Below are positions 49,013 through 58,039 of a stretch of DNA of 64,000 nucleotides, piece after piece. The notes below the pieces were generated by a model, which ran no database searches, was not told where the DNA came from, and worked only from the letters and a program-made list of their open reading frames with translations. Every line of letters begins with the position of its first letter. Within the stretch, counting starts at the first letter, position 1. Origin of the DNA: Candidatus Metaruminococcus caecorum (GTDB lineage Bacteria; Bacillota; Clostridia; Oscillospirales; Ruminococcaceae); contig CAJFTY010000028.1 in NCBI GenBank assembly GCA_904420045.1, positions 24,915-88,914 on the forward strand, read 5' to 3'. A program made the translations under genes and the position numbers.

Positions 49013-50084
49013 GCTCGGCCCGTCCTTTCTTTATTTTCATTGCAGCCCCAATCAGCAATGGGAACACGATCACCAACAGAATCGATGGAATTCCGGAGGA
49101 AAACGCCCGGAACAGCCCGTCAAAAGCCGTCCTGCTGTAACAAAACGGCAGCACCAGCACAAACAGAAGCAGACAGCAGCCCACCGACACTGCTTTTTTG
49201 TGTTTTTCCGGAAACAGCATTTGCAGACACTCCACGCTTAAGAACAGATACAGGGCAATTTTAACCAACGCAATGGCTACCCACACCGTCATATGCAGCG
49301 CGTCCAGCCTCTGAAAAATGGAAAACTCCGCGGCTGAGGACAGGGTATAATACGGGAGCGTCTGGGTGGCGGAGTAATCCCCCAGCACGGTGAGAATCAA
49401 AAAAGCGATGATCTCCGATGTGACCACCAGCATACACAAAAACGCCAACACCCCTTTTTTCAAATTTCCCTTGATATGGGGCAGCAAAAGAAGCACCACC
49501 ACAAACTCGGCGTTGCGGGAAAATGCCTCGTAGGCCGAGGCCCCCACCTCTTTCCAGATGTTGTCCAGTGGGAGCTTCAGCTCCACCAGATCCACCTGAC
49601 CCAGTGAGGCAAACACAATGAATCCAAACGAGACAAGAAACGCTGCGAACACCACCGCTCCTGTCCGGGCGATTGCCTCCAGGCCCATACTGGAGGCGTA
49701 GACCGCCGCAATCCACATTGTGATGATAAAAAACAACGTAGACGACTGGGGAAAAATCGCGTTGGTCATAAAAAACTCAAAGTGGGCAAAGGTGCTAACC
49801 GCCGTCATCATGGTGTATACAAAATAGCACAGCGCGATCCCCACGCCCAGCCGCCTCCACACGCTTAACGACAACATCACCACGTTTTTGTCCCCGCTCA
49901 TGGAGTGAAGCCATAGCGCAGGCAGCAGCACCAGAATCCCGATCCCCAGCGAAAGCACCCAGGAGATCAGCACGGACACGCCTCCCGAACCCACCCCCAT
50001 CGCAGGGGCGTAGGTCATGGTGGAAAATATCCGGCAGATGTAAAGCAGCAGCACAAACTGCCAGACACTGATTTGTTTTTGCAT
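48954..50084 (-). CDS. gerB: Spore germination permease GerB (GerAB/ArcD/ProY family)
   Basis: The B subunit of a GerA-type receptor, an APC-superfamily membrane protein that likely binds the amino-acid germinant. It has 376 aa with ten hydrophobic segments. The conserved ISVWQFVLLLYICRIF opens the protein, and NAEFVVVLLLLPHIKG lies in the middle. GGAAGGAG stands seven bases before the ATG. The gene is 30 bp after gerA and overlaps gerC. The specific germinant cannot be read. Confidence 0.92.
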   Translation of the reverse strand: MQKQISVWQFVLLLYICRIFSTMTYAPAMGVGSGGVSVLISWVLSLGIGILVLLPALWLHSMSGDKNVVMLSLSVWRRLGVGIALCYFVYTMMTAVSTFAHFEFFMTNAIFPQSSTLFFIITMWIAAVYASSMGLEAIARTGAVVFAAFLVSFGFIVFASLGQVDLVELKLPLDNIWKEVGASAYEAFSRNAEFVVVLLLLPHIKGNLKKGVLAFLCMLVVTSEIIAFLILTVLGDYSATQTLPYYTLSSAAEFSIFQRLDALHMTVWVAIALVKIALYLFLSVECLQMLFPEKHKKAVSVGCCLLLFVLVLPFCYSRTAFDGLFRAFSSGIPSILLVIVFPLLIGAAMKIKKGRAEHETTKHTSVGAASAADLRN

Positions 50085-50114
50085 GTTGGGTCTCCTTCCT
50101 TCGCCGGAAGCGGC

Positions 50115-51662
50115 TTATTGATCCAGATTTTCATGGATGTCCACACCGCTTAAATGTTGGATTTTCGCGCTGCGTTTTCCAAGCTTTTTCCATCCGGCCC
50201 GGTAAAATACATCTCGCTGTGCGCGAAGGCTGAACGGCGATATGGGCGCGGTGTATGGCACCCCAAAGTTATTAAGCCTCGTCATGTTAAACAACACCAA
50301 GGTAAGCCCCAGCGTGATGCCGTACAGCCCTGTGGTTCCCCCAAGGATGATAAAAGCAAACCGCAGGATCGCCACCGGCTCGTAAATTGAGGGCACCACA
50401 AAAGAGCTGATGGCGGTCAGCGCCACCACCATCACCATGGGCGCGCCGATGAGCCCCGCAGTCACCGCTGCGTCTCCGATGACCAGAGCGCCTACAATAC
50501 TCACCGCGTGTCCGATTGGACGGGGCAGCCGCAGCCCCGCCTCCCGCATGACTTCATAGATAAAGTGTATCAAAAGGGCTTCCAATACTAAAGGAAGCGG
50601 AGTAGTCTCCTCCGCCGAGGCGATGTTGTACAAAAGCGCATGGGGAAACAGCTCTGGATGGAAGGTGCCCACCCCCACATATACCCCGGGAAGCAGGATG
50701 GTGAAGAAAAACGAGACATACTTTAAAATCCGGATAAACGTGGTGTAATAGGGCCGGTGGCAGTAGTCGTCCAGGCTCTGAAAATTCTCGCTGAACAGGT
50801 AGGGAACGATCAGCGCAAAAGGAGTTCCGTCCACCAACACGGCGATCCGGCCCTCGTTGATCTTGGCGCACAGGGTATCCGGCCGCTCGGTGGTGCCCAC
50901 GTCGGAAAACAGCGACAACGGCTTTCCCTCCAAAAACGGCTGGATATACCCGGACTCCAGCACCACGTCCAGCTTGATCTGCTTGAGCTTACGGCGGATA
51001 TCCCGCAAAAGCTTGGGATCCACAATGTCGGTCATATACACCATGCACACGTCGGTGCGGCTTTCGCTCCCAAGCTGAAACAGCTCGAATTTCAGCTTGG
51101 GGGATTTGATCCTGCGCCGCACCATGGACAGGTTGATGCGGATGGGCTCGGTGAATCCCTCCCGGGAACCCCGGACGTTGACCTCGTTGGAGGGTTCAGA
51201 CACCGACCGGAACGAAAACCCCTGCACACCGATGGCTACGCCCTTGTCCATCCCATCTATGAGGATGACCGCAAAGCCGGACATCAAAAATGTAAAAATT
51301 TCGTCGGTGGTGTACACGTCGTTTACGTCCATGCCAATGACGGTCTGGGTGCGGATATAGTCATACATCTCCTGAGGGGTTTTCACCCCCCGGTTTGCCG
51401 CTTCGGACAAAGGCGGCAGGATCATTTTGGACAGGGTGGCAAGGCTGATCAGGCCCTCCATGGCCATCATGCTCATGGGGATGGAGGCAAAGGTCACCTC
51501 CCTGGCCATAAAGTCCGACGTGTTGCGGCATTTTTCCCGCAGGGTGACCATGTTGTCCAAAAGGTTGTCCGACAGTTTTTTGGCGGTTTCGGCCTCTTCG
51601 GGCGGTTCCTCTGCGTTCGCGCCAAACGCGGCGGACATTTTATTTTTAAAGTAATGGTACAT
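50115..51662 (-). CDS. gerA: Spore germination receptor subunit GerA
   Basis: The A subunit of a GerA-type nutrient receptor. About 515 aa: a large soluble N-terminal domain (LREKCRNTSDFMAREV, GVQGFSFRSVSEPSNEVNVRGSREGFTEPIRINLSMVRRRIK is the family signature), then four to six membrane segments and a short cytoplasmic tail. The start is uncertain. ATG 51662 has GGGA six bases upstream, whereas the track ATG at 51686 directly touches its AAAGG. It heads the operon. A weak sigma-G-like element lies upstream, as expected for forespore expression. Confidence 0.92.
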   Translation of the reverse strand: MYHYFKNKMSAAFGANAEEPPEEAETAKKLSDNLLDNMVTLREKCRNTSDFMAREVTFASIPMSMMAMEGLISLATLSKMILPPLSEAANRGVKTPQEMYDYIRTQTVIGMDVNDVYTTDEIFTFLMSGFAVILIDGMDKGVAIGVQGFSFRSVSEPSNEVNVRGSREGFTEPIRINLSMVRRRIKSPKLKFELFQLGSESRTDVCMVYMTDIVDPKLLRDIRRKLKQIKLDVVLESGYIQPFLEGKPLSLFSDVGTTERPDTLCAKINEGRIAVLVDGTPFALIVPYLFSENFQSLDDYCHRPYYTTFIRILKYVSFFFTILLPGVYVGVGTFHPELFPHALLYNIASAEETTPLPLVLEALLIHFIYEVMREAGLRLPRPIGHAVSIVGALVIGDAAVTAGLIGAPMVMVVALTAISSFVVPSIYEPVAILRFAFIILGGTTGLYGITLGLTLVLFNMTRLNNFGVPYTAPISPFSLRAQRDVFYRAGWKKLGKRSAKIQHLSGVDIHENLDQ

Positions 51663-51712
51663 TCCTTTTCCCAACGCTGCAACCATCCTTTCCGGTAATC
51701 GGGTTTACCCAA

Positions 51713-51742
51713 ATTATTGCCGGAACGTTCAGCAAAAATTCA
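51713..51742 (-). promoter_or_regulatory. Weak sigma-G-like promoter of the ger operon
   Basis: Minus strand TGAATT (51737-51742), 17 bp, CAATAAT (51713-51719). The -35 is close to sigma-G TGnATA but the -10 matches CATAnTA poorly, so this is tentative. Confidence 0.3.
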
Positions 51743-51891
51743 CAGCATTTGAAAAGGCAGTCCTTTTGCCGGCTCACAGTGGATATTCTGTCGGTGTCCC
51801 GCAAATACTAGCAAAAATAAAAGAAAACCGCCCTTCAAACGCATGCTTTTATTGTTTCGTTGTTTTAAATTCCACGAACAGGGGTGACGCT

Positions 51892-52569
51892 ATGCTGATC
51901 GTCTTTATCCGCGCCATTTTGCTGTATCTTTTAATCATCTTTGCCCTGCGGCTGATGGGCAAGCGCCAGATTGGCGAGCTCCAGCCGTCGGAGCTTTCCA
52001 TCACCATTTTGATCTCCAACATGGCGACTCTGCCCATTGAGGACAGCAACATCCCCATGCTGATGGGCGCCATCCCCATTCTGGCGCTGGTGGGATTTGA
52101 GCTTTTGCTTTCCGCCGCAACTTTAAAAAGCAAACGGCTTCGCAAGGTGATATCCGGAAATCCCGTCATCGTAGTACGGGAGGGAGAAATCGACCAGAAG
52201 GAATTAAAACGCCTGCGGTTTTCCATCGACGATTTAATGGAAGCCCTGCGGGAAAACGGGATTTTTGATATCCGGGAGGTCCACTACGCCGTAGTGGAAA
52301 CCACTGGCCAGGTCAGCGTGCTGCAAAAATTCCACTCCCAGCCGGTCACCCCTAAAATGCTGGATTTAAAAGGGCAGAATGAAGCTCCGCCAGTGGTGGT
52401 AATCAGCGACGGAGTGGTGATCGAGGACTCGTTAAACGCCTATCATCTGGGAAAAGACTGGCTGTACAAAACAGTGGAAGAGCAAGGATATCAGATCAAA
52501 GACCTGTTTTTAATGACGGCGGATAAAAACGGGCAGACCTATCTAGTCCCCAAATCCGCCAAGGCATGA
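51892..52569 (+). CDS. DUF421 (YetF-type) membrane protein
   Basis: A 225-aa membrane protein with three N-terminal hydrophobic helices and a soluble C-terminal domain. The motif LRLMGKRQIGELQPSELSITILISNMATLPIED is the DUF421 signature. The start is ATG 51892 with AGGGGTG upstream; the longer track ORF has no ribosome binding site. It is followed by a DUF4363 gene, a pairing common in Clostridia, and lies opposite to the ger operon. YetF-type proteins are often sporulation-associated; the exact role is unknown. Confidence 0.88.
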   Translation: MLIVFIRAILLYLLIIFALRLMGKRQIGELQPSELSITILISNMATLPIEDSNIPMLMGAIPILALVGFELLLSAATLKSKRLRKVISGNPVIVVREGEIDQKELKRLRFSIDDLMEALRENGIFDIREVHYAVVETTGQVSVLQKFHSQPVTPKMLDLKGQNEAPPVVVISDGVVIEDSLNAYHLGKDWLYKTVEEQGYQIKDLFLMTADKNGQTYLVPKSAKA

Positions 52570-52602
52570 TCCCAGCGGCAGCCGGAAAGGAGGCAATTGT
52601 CT

Positions 52603-52983
52603 TTGAAACGTTCCATCACCATTCTTGTGATCCTGGCCGGGATCATCGCCCTGAGCGTCGGCAGCCTGCTATATTTAAAACAGGTGGACGCGGAAATATC
52701 CGGACTTTTAAACGCCTCCTGCCAGTCGGTGGAGCAGGGGGACTTTTCCCATGCTGCAAAGCTTGCAGAACAGACGCAGGAAAAATGGGAACACCATGAA
52801 ACCTATCTGAGTATTTTTGTCCGCCACAATGACCTAGACGAAATGACTGAGGTGGTGGCGGAGCTAAAAGATTACGCCGAGCAAAAAGACGCCGCCATGT
52901 TCTGCGCGTCGGCAGACAAGGCGGCGTCTTTGATCCGGCATATTTATGAAAGCGAACTGCCCACCGTCAAAAATTTCTTTTGA
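52603..52983 (+). CDS. DUF4363 family protein
   Basis: A 126-aa protein with an N-terminal membrane anchor (ITILVILAGIIALSVGSLLYL) and a helical outer domain. I place the start at TTG 52603, with AGGAGG nine bases upstream; the TTG at 52597 is too close. It lies 33 bp after the DUF421 gene, its usual partner. The function is unknown. Its stop codon is inside the terminator stem shared with nrdR. Confidence 0.8.
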   Translation: MKRSITILVILAGIIALSVGSLLYLKQVDAEISGLLNASCQSVEQGDFSHAAKLAEQTQEKWEHHETYLSIFVRHNDLDEMTEVVAELKDYAEQKDAAMFCASADKAASLIRHIYESELPTVKNFF

Positions 52984-52993
52984 CGGTGGGCAG
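52957..52993. terminator. Shared terminator of DUF4363 gene and nrdR
   Basis: 16-bp perfect stem CTGCCCACCGTCAAAA / TTTTGACGGTGGGCAG with a 5-nt loop between convergent genes. The A/T runs sit at the loop side. Confidence 0.75.
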
Positions 52994-53002
52994 TAGGTGG
53001 TT

Positions 53003-53455
53003 TTATCGTTTTTTTTGCAGGTATTTCAGCTCGTTCATAAACTCGTCCAGGCTGCGGAAATCCCGGTACACCGAGGTGAATCGAACATACGCCACCAGGT
53101 CGATGTCCCGCAGCTTTTGCATGGCCATTTCACCGATCCGGGTGGACTCCACTTCCTTTTCAAAGCTGTTGGCAAATGCGTATTCGATCTCGTCCACGGT
53201 TTTTTCTAAGGTTTCAATGGAAACCGGACGCTTTTTACAGGCCCGCAGAAGGCCGTTTAAAAGCTTTTCACGGTCGAACGGCTGACGGGAACGGTCTTTT
53301 TTGATGACCATAAGAGGGGTGGTTTCAATAATTTCGTAGGTGGTAAAACGCCGCTGGCAGGTCAGGCATTCTCTTCTGCGGCGGATCTTTTCACGTTCCG
53401 CTGGACGAGAGTCCACAACCTTGCTTTCACTGGCGCCGCAAAACGGACAATTCAT
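53003..53455 (-). CDS. nrdR: Transcriptional repressor NrdR
   Basis: ATP/dATP-sensing repressor of ribonucleotide reductase genes. The 150-aa protein has the N-terminal zinc ribbon [20 protein letters not shown]...[12 protein letters not shown] and an ATP-cone domain ([32 protein letters not shown]). The start is ATG 53455 with AAAGGGG eight bases upstream; the track adds 27 unlikely residues. No nrd gene is in the window, so its targets lie elsewhere. Confidence 0.96.
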   Translation of the reverse strand: MNCPFCGASESKVVDSRPAEREKIRRRRECLTCQRRFTTYEIIETTPLMVIKKDRSRQPFDREKLLNGLLRACKKRPVSIETLEKTVDEIEYAFANSFEKEVESTRIGEMAMQKLRDIDLVAYVRFTSVYRDFRSLDEFMNELKYLQKKR

Positions 53456-53550
53456 AGGATGTTCCCCTTTTTTGCAGCTCCCCGCGATTCGCCGGACGGG
53501 CGCTGCATCGTTTCTTTTTTCTGTAAAAAACCGCATTGGTTTACAGTGTT

Positions 53551-53579
53551 ATTGTACCATTTTTTTGAAAACAGAGCAA
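53551..53579 (-). promoter_or_regulatory. Promoter of nrdR
   Basis: Minus strand TTGCTC (53574-53579), 17 bp, TACAAT (53551-53556). A 7-bp inverted repeat CTGTAAA / TTTACAG (53521-53546) lies in the leader and could be a regulatory site. Confidence 0.6.
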
Positions 53580-53669
53580 TTGTTTTTTCAAAATTCCCCT
53601 GAAAAAAACGCCCAAAAGCGGAAAAGACTGCCCGTATTCTTTCACAAAACGGAAAACCTGTTTATTTTC

Positions 53670-53699
53670 TTGACAAAATGCAATATAATAGAAGTATAT
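53670..53699 (+). promoter_or_regulatory. Possible murC promoter
   Basis: A perfect TTGACA (53670-53675) is followed after 18 bp by GTATAT (53694-53699). A TATAAT at 53684-53689 is badly spaced from this -35 and would need a weaker one upstream. The exact choice is unclear. Confidence 0.4.
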
Positions 53700-53757
53700 G
53701 GAATTTTAAACGAAACAATTTGCTCCCCTATTTTTATTGTGAAAGGACATCAAGCAT

Positions 53758-55131
53758 ATGACGGCTGTTTTATCCGATGATCTTTTAAAAGATAAAAAAC
53801 ACATCCATTTTATCGGCATCGGCGGGTCGGGAATGTTTCCGCTGGCCCAGATCCTCCACGAGGAAGGATATTATCTGACTGGAAGCGACAACAACGAAAC
53901 CGATACCCTTGCCTTGGTGCGGAAACTGGGCATCCCCGTCACCTTGGGACAGGCCGCCGAAAATATTAAAGGCGCGGATTTAATCGTTCACACCGCCGCC
54001 ATCATGGACGACAACCCGGAGCTGATCGCCGCCAGAGCATCCGGTGTTCCTGTGCTGGAGCGCAGCGAGATGCTGGGGATCATCACCCGGGAATATTCCG
54101 ACTGCATCTGTGTGAGCGGCACCCACGGGAAAACCACCGTCAGCGCCATGCTCACCCAGATTCTGCTGGACGCAAAGATGGATCCCACTGCCGTCATCGG
54201 CGGCAAGCTAAAAAAAATCGGCGGCAACGGCCGGGTGGGCAAAACTGAGCTCATGGTCTGCGAGGCCTGCGAATTTGTGGACACTTTTTTAAAGCTGGCG
54301 CCGGATATCTCGGTGATCTTAAACATCGATGCGGATCATCTGGACTACTTTAAAACGGTGGACAATATTATTAAATCCTTCCGCAAGTTCTGCGATATGA
54401 CCACCAAGTGCATCATTGTCAACGGAGACGACAAAAACTCCATGAAGGCGGTGGAGGGCCAGCAAAAAGAGCTCATCACCTTCGGCCTGGGATCGTCCAA
54501 CGACTACTACCCCGCGAATATCCGGCACCAGGGCGGTGCGCAGACCACCTTTGACCTGATGCATCGGGGAGAAAAACTCGCCGGAATTACCCTGAATATC
54601 CCTGGTGACCACAATATCTTAAACGCAGTGGCGGCCTGCGCCGCCGCCATCAAGGCGGGGGCTTCGCCGGAGCAGATCGCCGCGTCCATCCCCCAGTTTA
54701 CCGGGGCGGGACGCCGGTTTGAGATTTTGGGCAACGTGGGGGGCGTGACCATCGCGGACGACTACGCCCACCACCCGGCAGAATTAACCGCCACCCTGAC
54801 CGCCGCCACAAACATGGGGTTCAAGAAAGTCTGGGCGGTATTCCAGCCGTTCACCTACTCCCGCACCGCCATGCTGCTGGACGACTTTGCGAAGGCCCTG
54901 TCCATCGCCGACCGGGTGGTGCTCAGCGAAATTATGGGCTCCCGGGAGAAAAACACCTACAACATCTACTCCCGGGATCTGGCGGACAAAATCGACGGCT
55001 GCGTGTGGTTTGACACCTTCCAGGAGATTAGCGATTATGTGATGGCAAGGGCCGAAGAAGGCGATCTTGTGATTACCCTGGGCTGCGGCGACATTTACAA
55101 AGCTGCCAAGCTGATGCTAAAGCACGAATAG
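53758..55131 (+). CDS. murC: UDP-N-acetylmuramate--L-alanine ligase
   Basis: Adds L-alanine to UDP-MurNAc in peptidoglycan precursor synthesis. The 457-aa protein has the N-terminal Rossmann motif IHFIGIGGSGM, the ATP-binding GTHGKTT (about residue 118-124), the metal-binding NIDADHLDYF and the C-terminal AVFQPFTYSRT. Length and order are normal. AAAGGA lies ten bases before the ATG. It is monocistronic with its own terminator. The family shares this fold with MurD, E and F, but FIGIGGSGM plus GSDNNETD is MurC-specific. Confidence 0.95.
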   Translation: MTAVLSDDLLKDKKHIHFIGIGGSGMFPLAQILHEEGYYLTGSDNNETDTLALVRKLGIPVTLGQAAENIKGADLIVHTAAIMDDNPELIAARASGVPVLERSEMLGIITREYSDCICVSGTHGKTTVSAMLTQILLDAKMDPTAVIGGKLKKIGGNGRVGKTELMVCEACEFVDTFLKLAPDISVILNIDADHLDYFKTVDNIIKSFRKFCDMTTKCIIVNGDDKNSMKAVEGQQKELITFGLGSSNDYYPANIRHQGGAQTTFDLMHRGEKLAGITLNIPGDHNILNAVAACAAAIKAGASPEQIAASIPQFTGAGRRFEILGNVGGVTIADDYAHHPAELTATLTAATNMGFKKVWAVFQPFTYSRTAMLLDDFAKALSIADRVVLSEIMGSREKNTYNIYSRDLADKIDGCVWFDTFQEISDYVMARAEEGDLVITLGCGDIYKAAKLMLKHE

Positions 55132-55140
55132 ATAGTAAGC

Positions 55141-55174
55141 AAAAACCTCCCCGGCATAGCCGGGGAGGTTTTTT
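55141..55174 (+). terminator. murC terminator
   Basis: 15-bp perfect stem AAAAACCTCCCCGGC / GCCGGGGAGGTTTTT with ATA loop, then T. Nine bases past the stop. Confidence 0.93.
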
Positions 55175-55205
55175 GTGTGCCGAATGAACGTGCGGCAATG
55201 CCCGT

Positions 55206-55892
55206 TTATTCCCCCAGAGCGTCCAGGATTCCGGACACGGTGGGAGTTTTTACTTCCAGCGCATATTCCCGCTCGTGAATGTGCTCCAGATAGTGGGCGT
55301 CGGAGTTGGTAATCGTTTTCCCCTGAAACCCGCAGTCAAAGGGCGGATGTTTCACTTCGATGCAGGAAAAGCCGTACTCCGGAGGAATATAGCCCAGGTT
55401 GGAGAGGATGGAATAGGCGTTTTTATCCACATGGGCGGGGATCACAAGACCTCCGCATTCCCGCACCAGGGGAAGCAGCCTGTCGATGCCCAAATCCAGG
55501 GCGTTGATGAGAAGCTTTTTTTCCTCCCCGATTGGATGGTCCTCCTCGTCCAGGATCACCTGGCGGCCAAAAATCTCCGGATCGTTGGGGATGTCCGGCA
55601 GGTGGGATTCCAACAACTCCGAGCAGGACAAAGCGCCCTCCAGCGTCTGGAACAGGCAGAGCAGGTGGACCTCCTCCGCGGAGCAAGCCTCGATGGCGGG
55701 AACAAGCAGCAGCCCGTTTTGTTCCGCCAGCTTCGCCGTCGCCGGGAGATTTTTGGCGGAGTTGTGATCGCTGACCGCGATGGCGTCCAGCTCCAAAAGC
55801 TTCGCCATGTTCACGATGTTGTTAGGGGTCATGTCCATATCCCCACAGGGGGACAGGCAGGAATGAATGTGCAAATCATAAAACAGTTTCAT
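55206..55892 (-). CDS. PHP-domain phosphoesterase
   Basis: A 228-aa metal-dependent phosphoesterase of the PHP family. The motifs YDLHIHSCLSPCG, AVSDHNS, PAIEACSAEEVHLLC, IPAHVDK and ITNSDAHYLEHI supply the metal-binding His and Asp residues. The RNase AM/TrpH-like branch acts on nucleotide 3',5'-bisphosphates or RNA ends. It overlaps the DRTGG gene by four bases and is the last gene of the hydrogenase-like operon, so its substrate here may be a nucleotide signal; this is inferred. Confidence 0.88.
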   Translation of the reverse strand: MKLFYDLHIHSCLSPCGDMDMTPNNIVNMAKLLELDAIAVSDHNSAKNLPATAKLAEQNGLLLVPAIEACSAEEVHLLCLFQTLEGALSCSELLESHLPDIPNDPEIFGRQVILDEEDHPIGEEKKLLINALDLGIDRLLPLVRECGGLVIPAHVDKNAYSILSNLGYIPPEYGFSCIEVKHPPFDCGFQGKTITNSDAHYLEHIHEREYALEVKTPTVSGILDALGE

Positions 55893-56227
55893 GACTGCTC
55901 CATCTGCTTTTGCACCGCCAGGGCGGTTTCAAAAGTAGGCCGGTCGGTTTTCAGCACACAGACGTTTTGCGCCCGGGCCTTTTCCAGAGCGGTGTCATCT
56001 AAGCTCATTCCCTCGGACAGCACCACGCAGGCCACGTCCGCCAGCACCGCTACCGCCACCGTGTTCACATTGGCCATCACGGTGATCCAGCAGTCGTCCG
56101 CCTTGGCCCGGCCCATGACAATGCTTAAAAGATCGCAGCAGTAGATCCCCGCGATTTCCCGGGAAGCGCCCTCCCCTTCATGAACAACTTTAAACCCCAG
56201 TTTACCGGCCATCTCAATCGGCGTCAT
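55889..56227 (-). CDS. DRTGG-domain protein, copy 2
   Basis: A 112-aa single-domain protein of the DRTGG type. The typical segments are GIYCCDLLSIVMGRAKADDCWITVMANVNTVAVAVLADVACVVLSEGM. The domain is known from BioD-like and CBS-containing pyrophosphatase proteins and probably binds a nucleotide or phosphate. GGAGG lies before the ATG, which overlaps the hydrogenase-like gene by 14 bases. It is a paralogue of the protein at 58040-58384 in the same operon. Confidence 0.85.
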   Translation of the reverse strand: MTPIEMAGKLGFKVVHEGEGASREIAGIYCCDLLSIVMGRAKADDCWITVMANVNTVAVAVLADVACVVLSEGMSLDDTALEKARAQNVCVLKTDRPTFETALAVQKQMEQS

Positions 56228-57554
56228 CGGAATCCTCCTTTTCCCCGCCGGCGCTGTTTTTCAAATAAGAGGGCGGGATCAAGCCCTCCAGCCGGTGGAG
56301 CTCGCTGAACAGCGAGGTCATATTTTCCTTGAATTTAAAAATGCAGTCGTCCGGCGAGGCGCTGCCCCGCACCACATCCTCCGCCAGCGCTTTGCAGGAA
56401 GGCGCGCCGCAGGATCCACAGTCCAGTCCGGGCAGAGAACGTTCGATCTCCTCCATCTGCTCTAGTTTGGAAAGCGCCCGGCCCATATCCGGGTCTAATT
56501 TGAGCACCGGGGCGTATTCCAGCGGAACATCCCACCGGGCCTCAGGGGGAATGTCCTCCACGTGGTTTAAGGACACCGGCAGATACTTTCGCAGGCGTTT
56601 AAGCTTAGTGCGGGCGATGTACGGGTTCTCCACCGTGAGCACCCCGCCCACGCAACCCGCGTTGCAGGCGTTTAGCTCGATAAAGTCCAGATTGCCGAAC
56701 TTTTCATCCTCCAGATCTTCCAACACCTTGATGACGTTTTCGATCCCGTCCGCCGCCAGGTAGTTGTCGTTTAAAAGAGCGGAGGCCTCCCCGGTGCTGC
56801 TGCCCCAGTTGACGCCGATTTTTCCCGCCGAAGAAAGCTCTTTGGGTTCTTTGACCTGCTTCATATGGTGCAGAAGCTTTGGATACACCTCGCTGATGGC
56901 CACCACGGCGGACACCTGAGATTCCCCTGTGCCCAGGGGCATTTTGGAAGCCGTCACCTTGGCGGCGCATGGGGAGATAAACACCGCCCCGATCTTTTCG
57001 GGGGAAAGCCCTGTCTTTTCCGCCGCCTCCCGCTTGGCCAGCCGGGCGGCCACTTCCACCGGGGCGTTTAAGGGCAGCACGTTGTCCACAAGCCCCGGAA
57101 ACCGCACCCGGATGAGCCTTGTCACCGCCGGACAGGCCGAACTGATGATCGGCTTTTTTAAATTTCCCTGGGCCATCAGCCGGCGGGTGCTGTCGGACAC
57201 CATCTCCGCCGCCCGTGCCACCTCATACACATCGTCGAATCCCAGCATGATAAGGGCGTTTAAGACGATGTCCACGTCATCCAGGTTGTTAAACTGGGCG
57301 TACAGCGCAGGAGCCGGCAGGGCGACGCAGTATTCATACCGGCCAAGCACATCCTCCAAATGATCGTAAATGGGCTTTTTGGCGTGGTGCGGACAGACCC
57401 GGATGCATTCCCCGCAGTCGATGCACCGCTCCTTGATAATAAAGGCTTTTTTGTTCCGGACCCGAATGGCCTCGGTAGGACAGCGCTTGATGCAGTTGGT
57501 GCAGCCCATGCACTTGTCTTTGTCAAGCGTAACCGAGTGGAAAAACTCCTCCAC
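56214..57554 (-). CDS. [FeFe]-hydrogenase-like iron-sulfur protein, putative sensory type
   Basis: A 446-aa protein. The N-terminus has two [4Fe-4S] ferredoxin motifs (CMGCTNCIKRCP and CIDCGECIRVCP). The catalytic-like domain keeps four H-cluster cysteine positions in variant motifs: SSACPAV, ISPCAAK and NACNAGCVGG. The standard forms are TSCSPGW, MPCTAKK and ACPGGC. A C-terminal extra cluster motif (LDCGSCGAPSCKALAEDV...DDC) follows. These traits fit the divergent, probably regulatory group of [FeFe] hydrogenases. GTG 57554 has GGGGG eight bases upstream. It lies between an RsbW-like ATPase and a DRTGG protein. Confidence 0.85.
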   Translation of the reverse strand: MEEFFHSVTLDKDKCMGCTNCIKRCPTEAIRVRNKKAFIIKERCIDCGECIRVCPHHAKKPIYDHLEDVLGRYEYCVALPAPALYAQFNNLDDVDIVLNALIMLGFDDVYEVARAAEMVSDSTRRLMAQGNLKKPIISSACPAVTRLIRVRFPGLVDNVLPLNAPVEVAARLAKREAAEKTGLSPEKIGAVFISPCAAKVTASKMPLGTGESQVSAVVAISEVYPKLLHHMKQVKEPKELSSAGKIGVNWGSSTGEASALLNDNYLAADGIENVIKVLEDLEDEKFGNLDFIELNACNAGCVGGVLTVENPYIARTKLKRLRKYLPVSLNHVEDIPPEARWDVPLEYAPVLKLDPDMGRALSKLEQMEEIERSLPGLDCGSCGAPSCKALAEDVVRGSASPDDCIFKFKENMTSLFSELHRLEGLIPPSYLKNSAGGEKEDSDDAD

Positions 57555-57607
57555 CGGCACTGCCCCCTTTCTTTGACGTAATCCGTGGGAGCGCGGGAGG
57601 GCCCCGC

Positions 57608-58033
57608 TCAATGAATCTGCACGGTCATGCGCACAATGGTTCCCACCCCCACTGTGCTTTGAATATCCATTTCATCGGAGCACTTTTTCATATTGGGCAG
57701 CCCCATACCCGCGCCGAACCCCAGCGAGCGCACCTCGTCCGGGGCGGTGGAATATCCTTCCTGCATGGCGAGTTCGATGTTCTCAATGCCCTTGCCCCGG
57801 TCGGCGAGCTCCATGCGGATTTCCTGGGGCGTGACCTCCACGGTGATTACGCCGCCCTGGGCGTGGATGACCATGTTGATCTCCCCTTCATACAGGGCGA
57901 TGGCCACCTTGCGCACCGCCTCGGGAGGGACCCCCATCTGCTTGAGGGTCTTTTTCACGGCGGCAGAGGCCTCCCCCGCCCGGGTGAAGTCGTCGCCGTC
58001 CACCTCGTACCGCAATTTCAACACGTTTTCCAT
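57608..58033 (-). CDS. RsbW/SpoIIAB-like HATPase protein
   Basis: A 141-aa ATP-binding protein of the GHKL family, like anti-sigma-factor kinases. The N-box region reads VAIALYEGEINMVIHAQGG, the G1 box LADRGKGI and the G2 box SLGFGAGMGLPNMKK. There is no sensor or phosphorylation domain, so it needs partners. GGGAGG is about 13 bases from the ATG. It sits between the first DRTGG gene and the hydrogenase-like gene, suggesting a signalling role in the same module. Targets are unknown. Confidence 0.86.
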   Translation of the reverse strand: MENVLKLRYEVDGDDFTRAGEASAAVKKTLKQMGVPPEAVRKVAIALYEGEINMVIHAQGGVITVEVTPQEIRMELADRGKGIENIELAMQEGYSTAPDEVRSLGFGAGMGLPNMKKCSDEMDIQSTVGVGTIVRMTVQIH

Positions 58034-58039
58034 GAGAGG

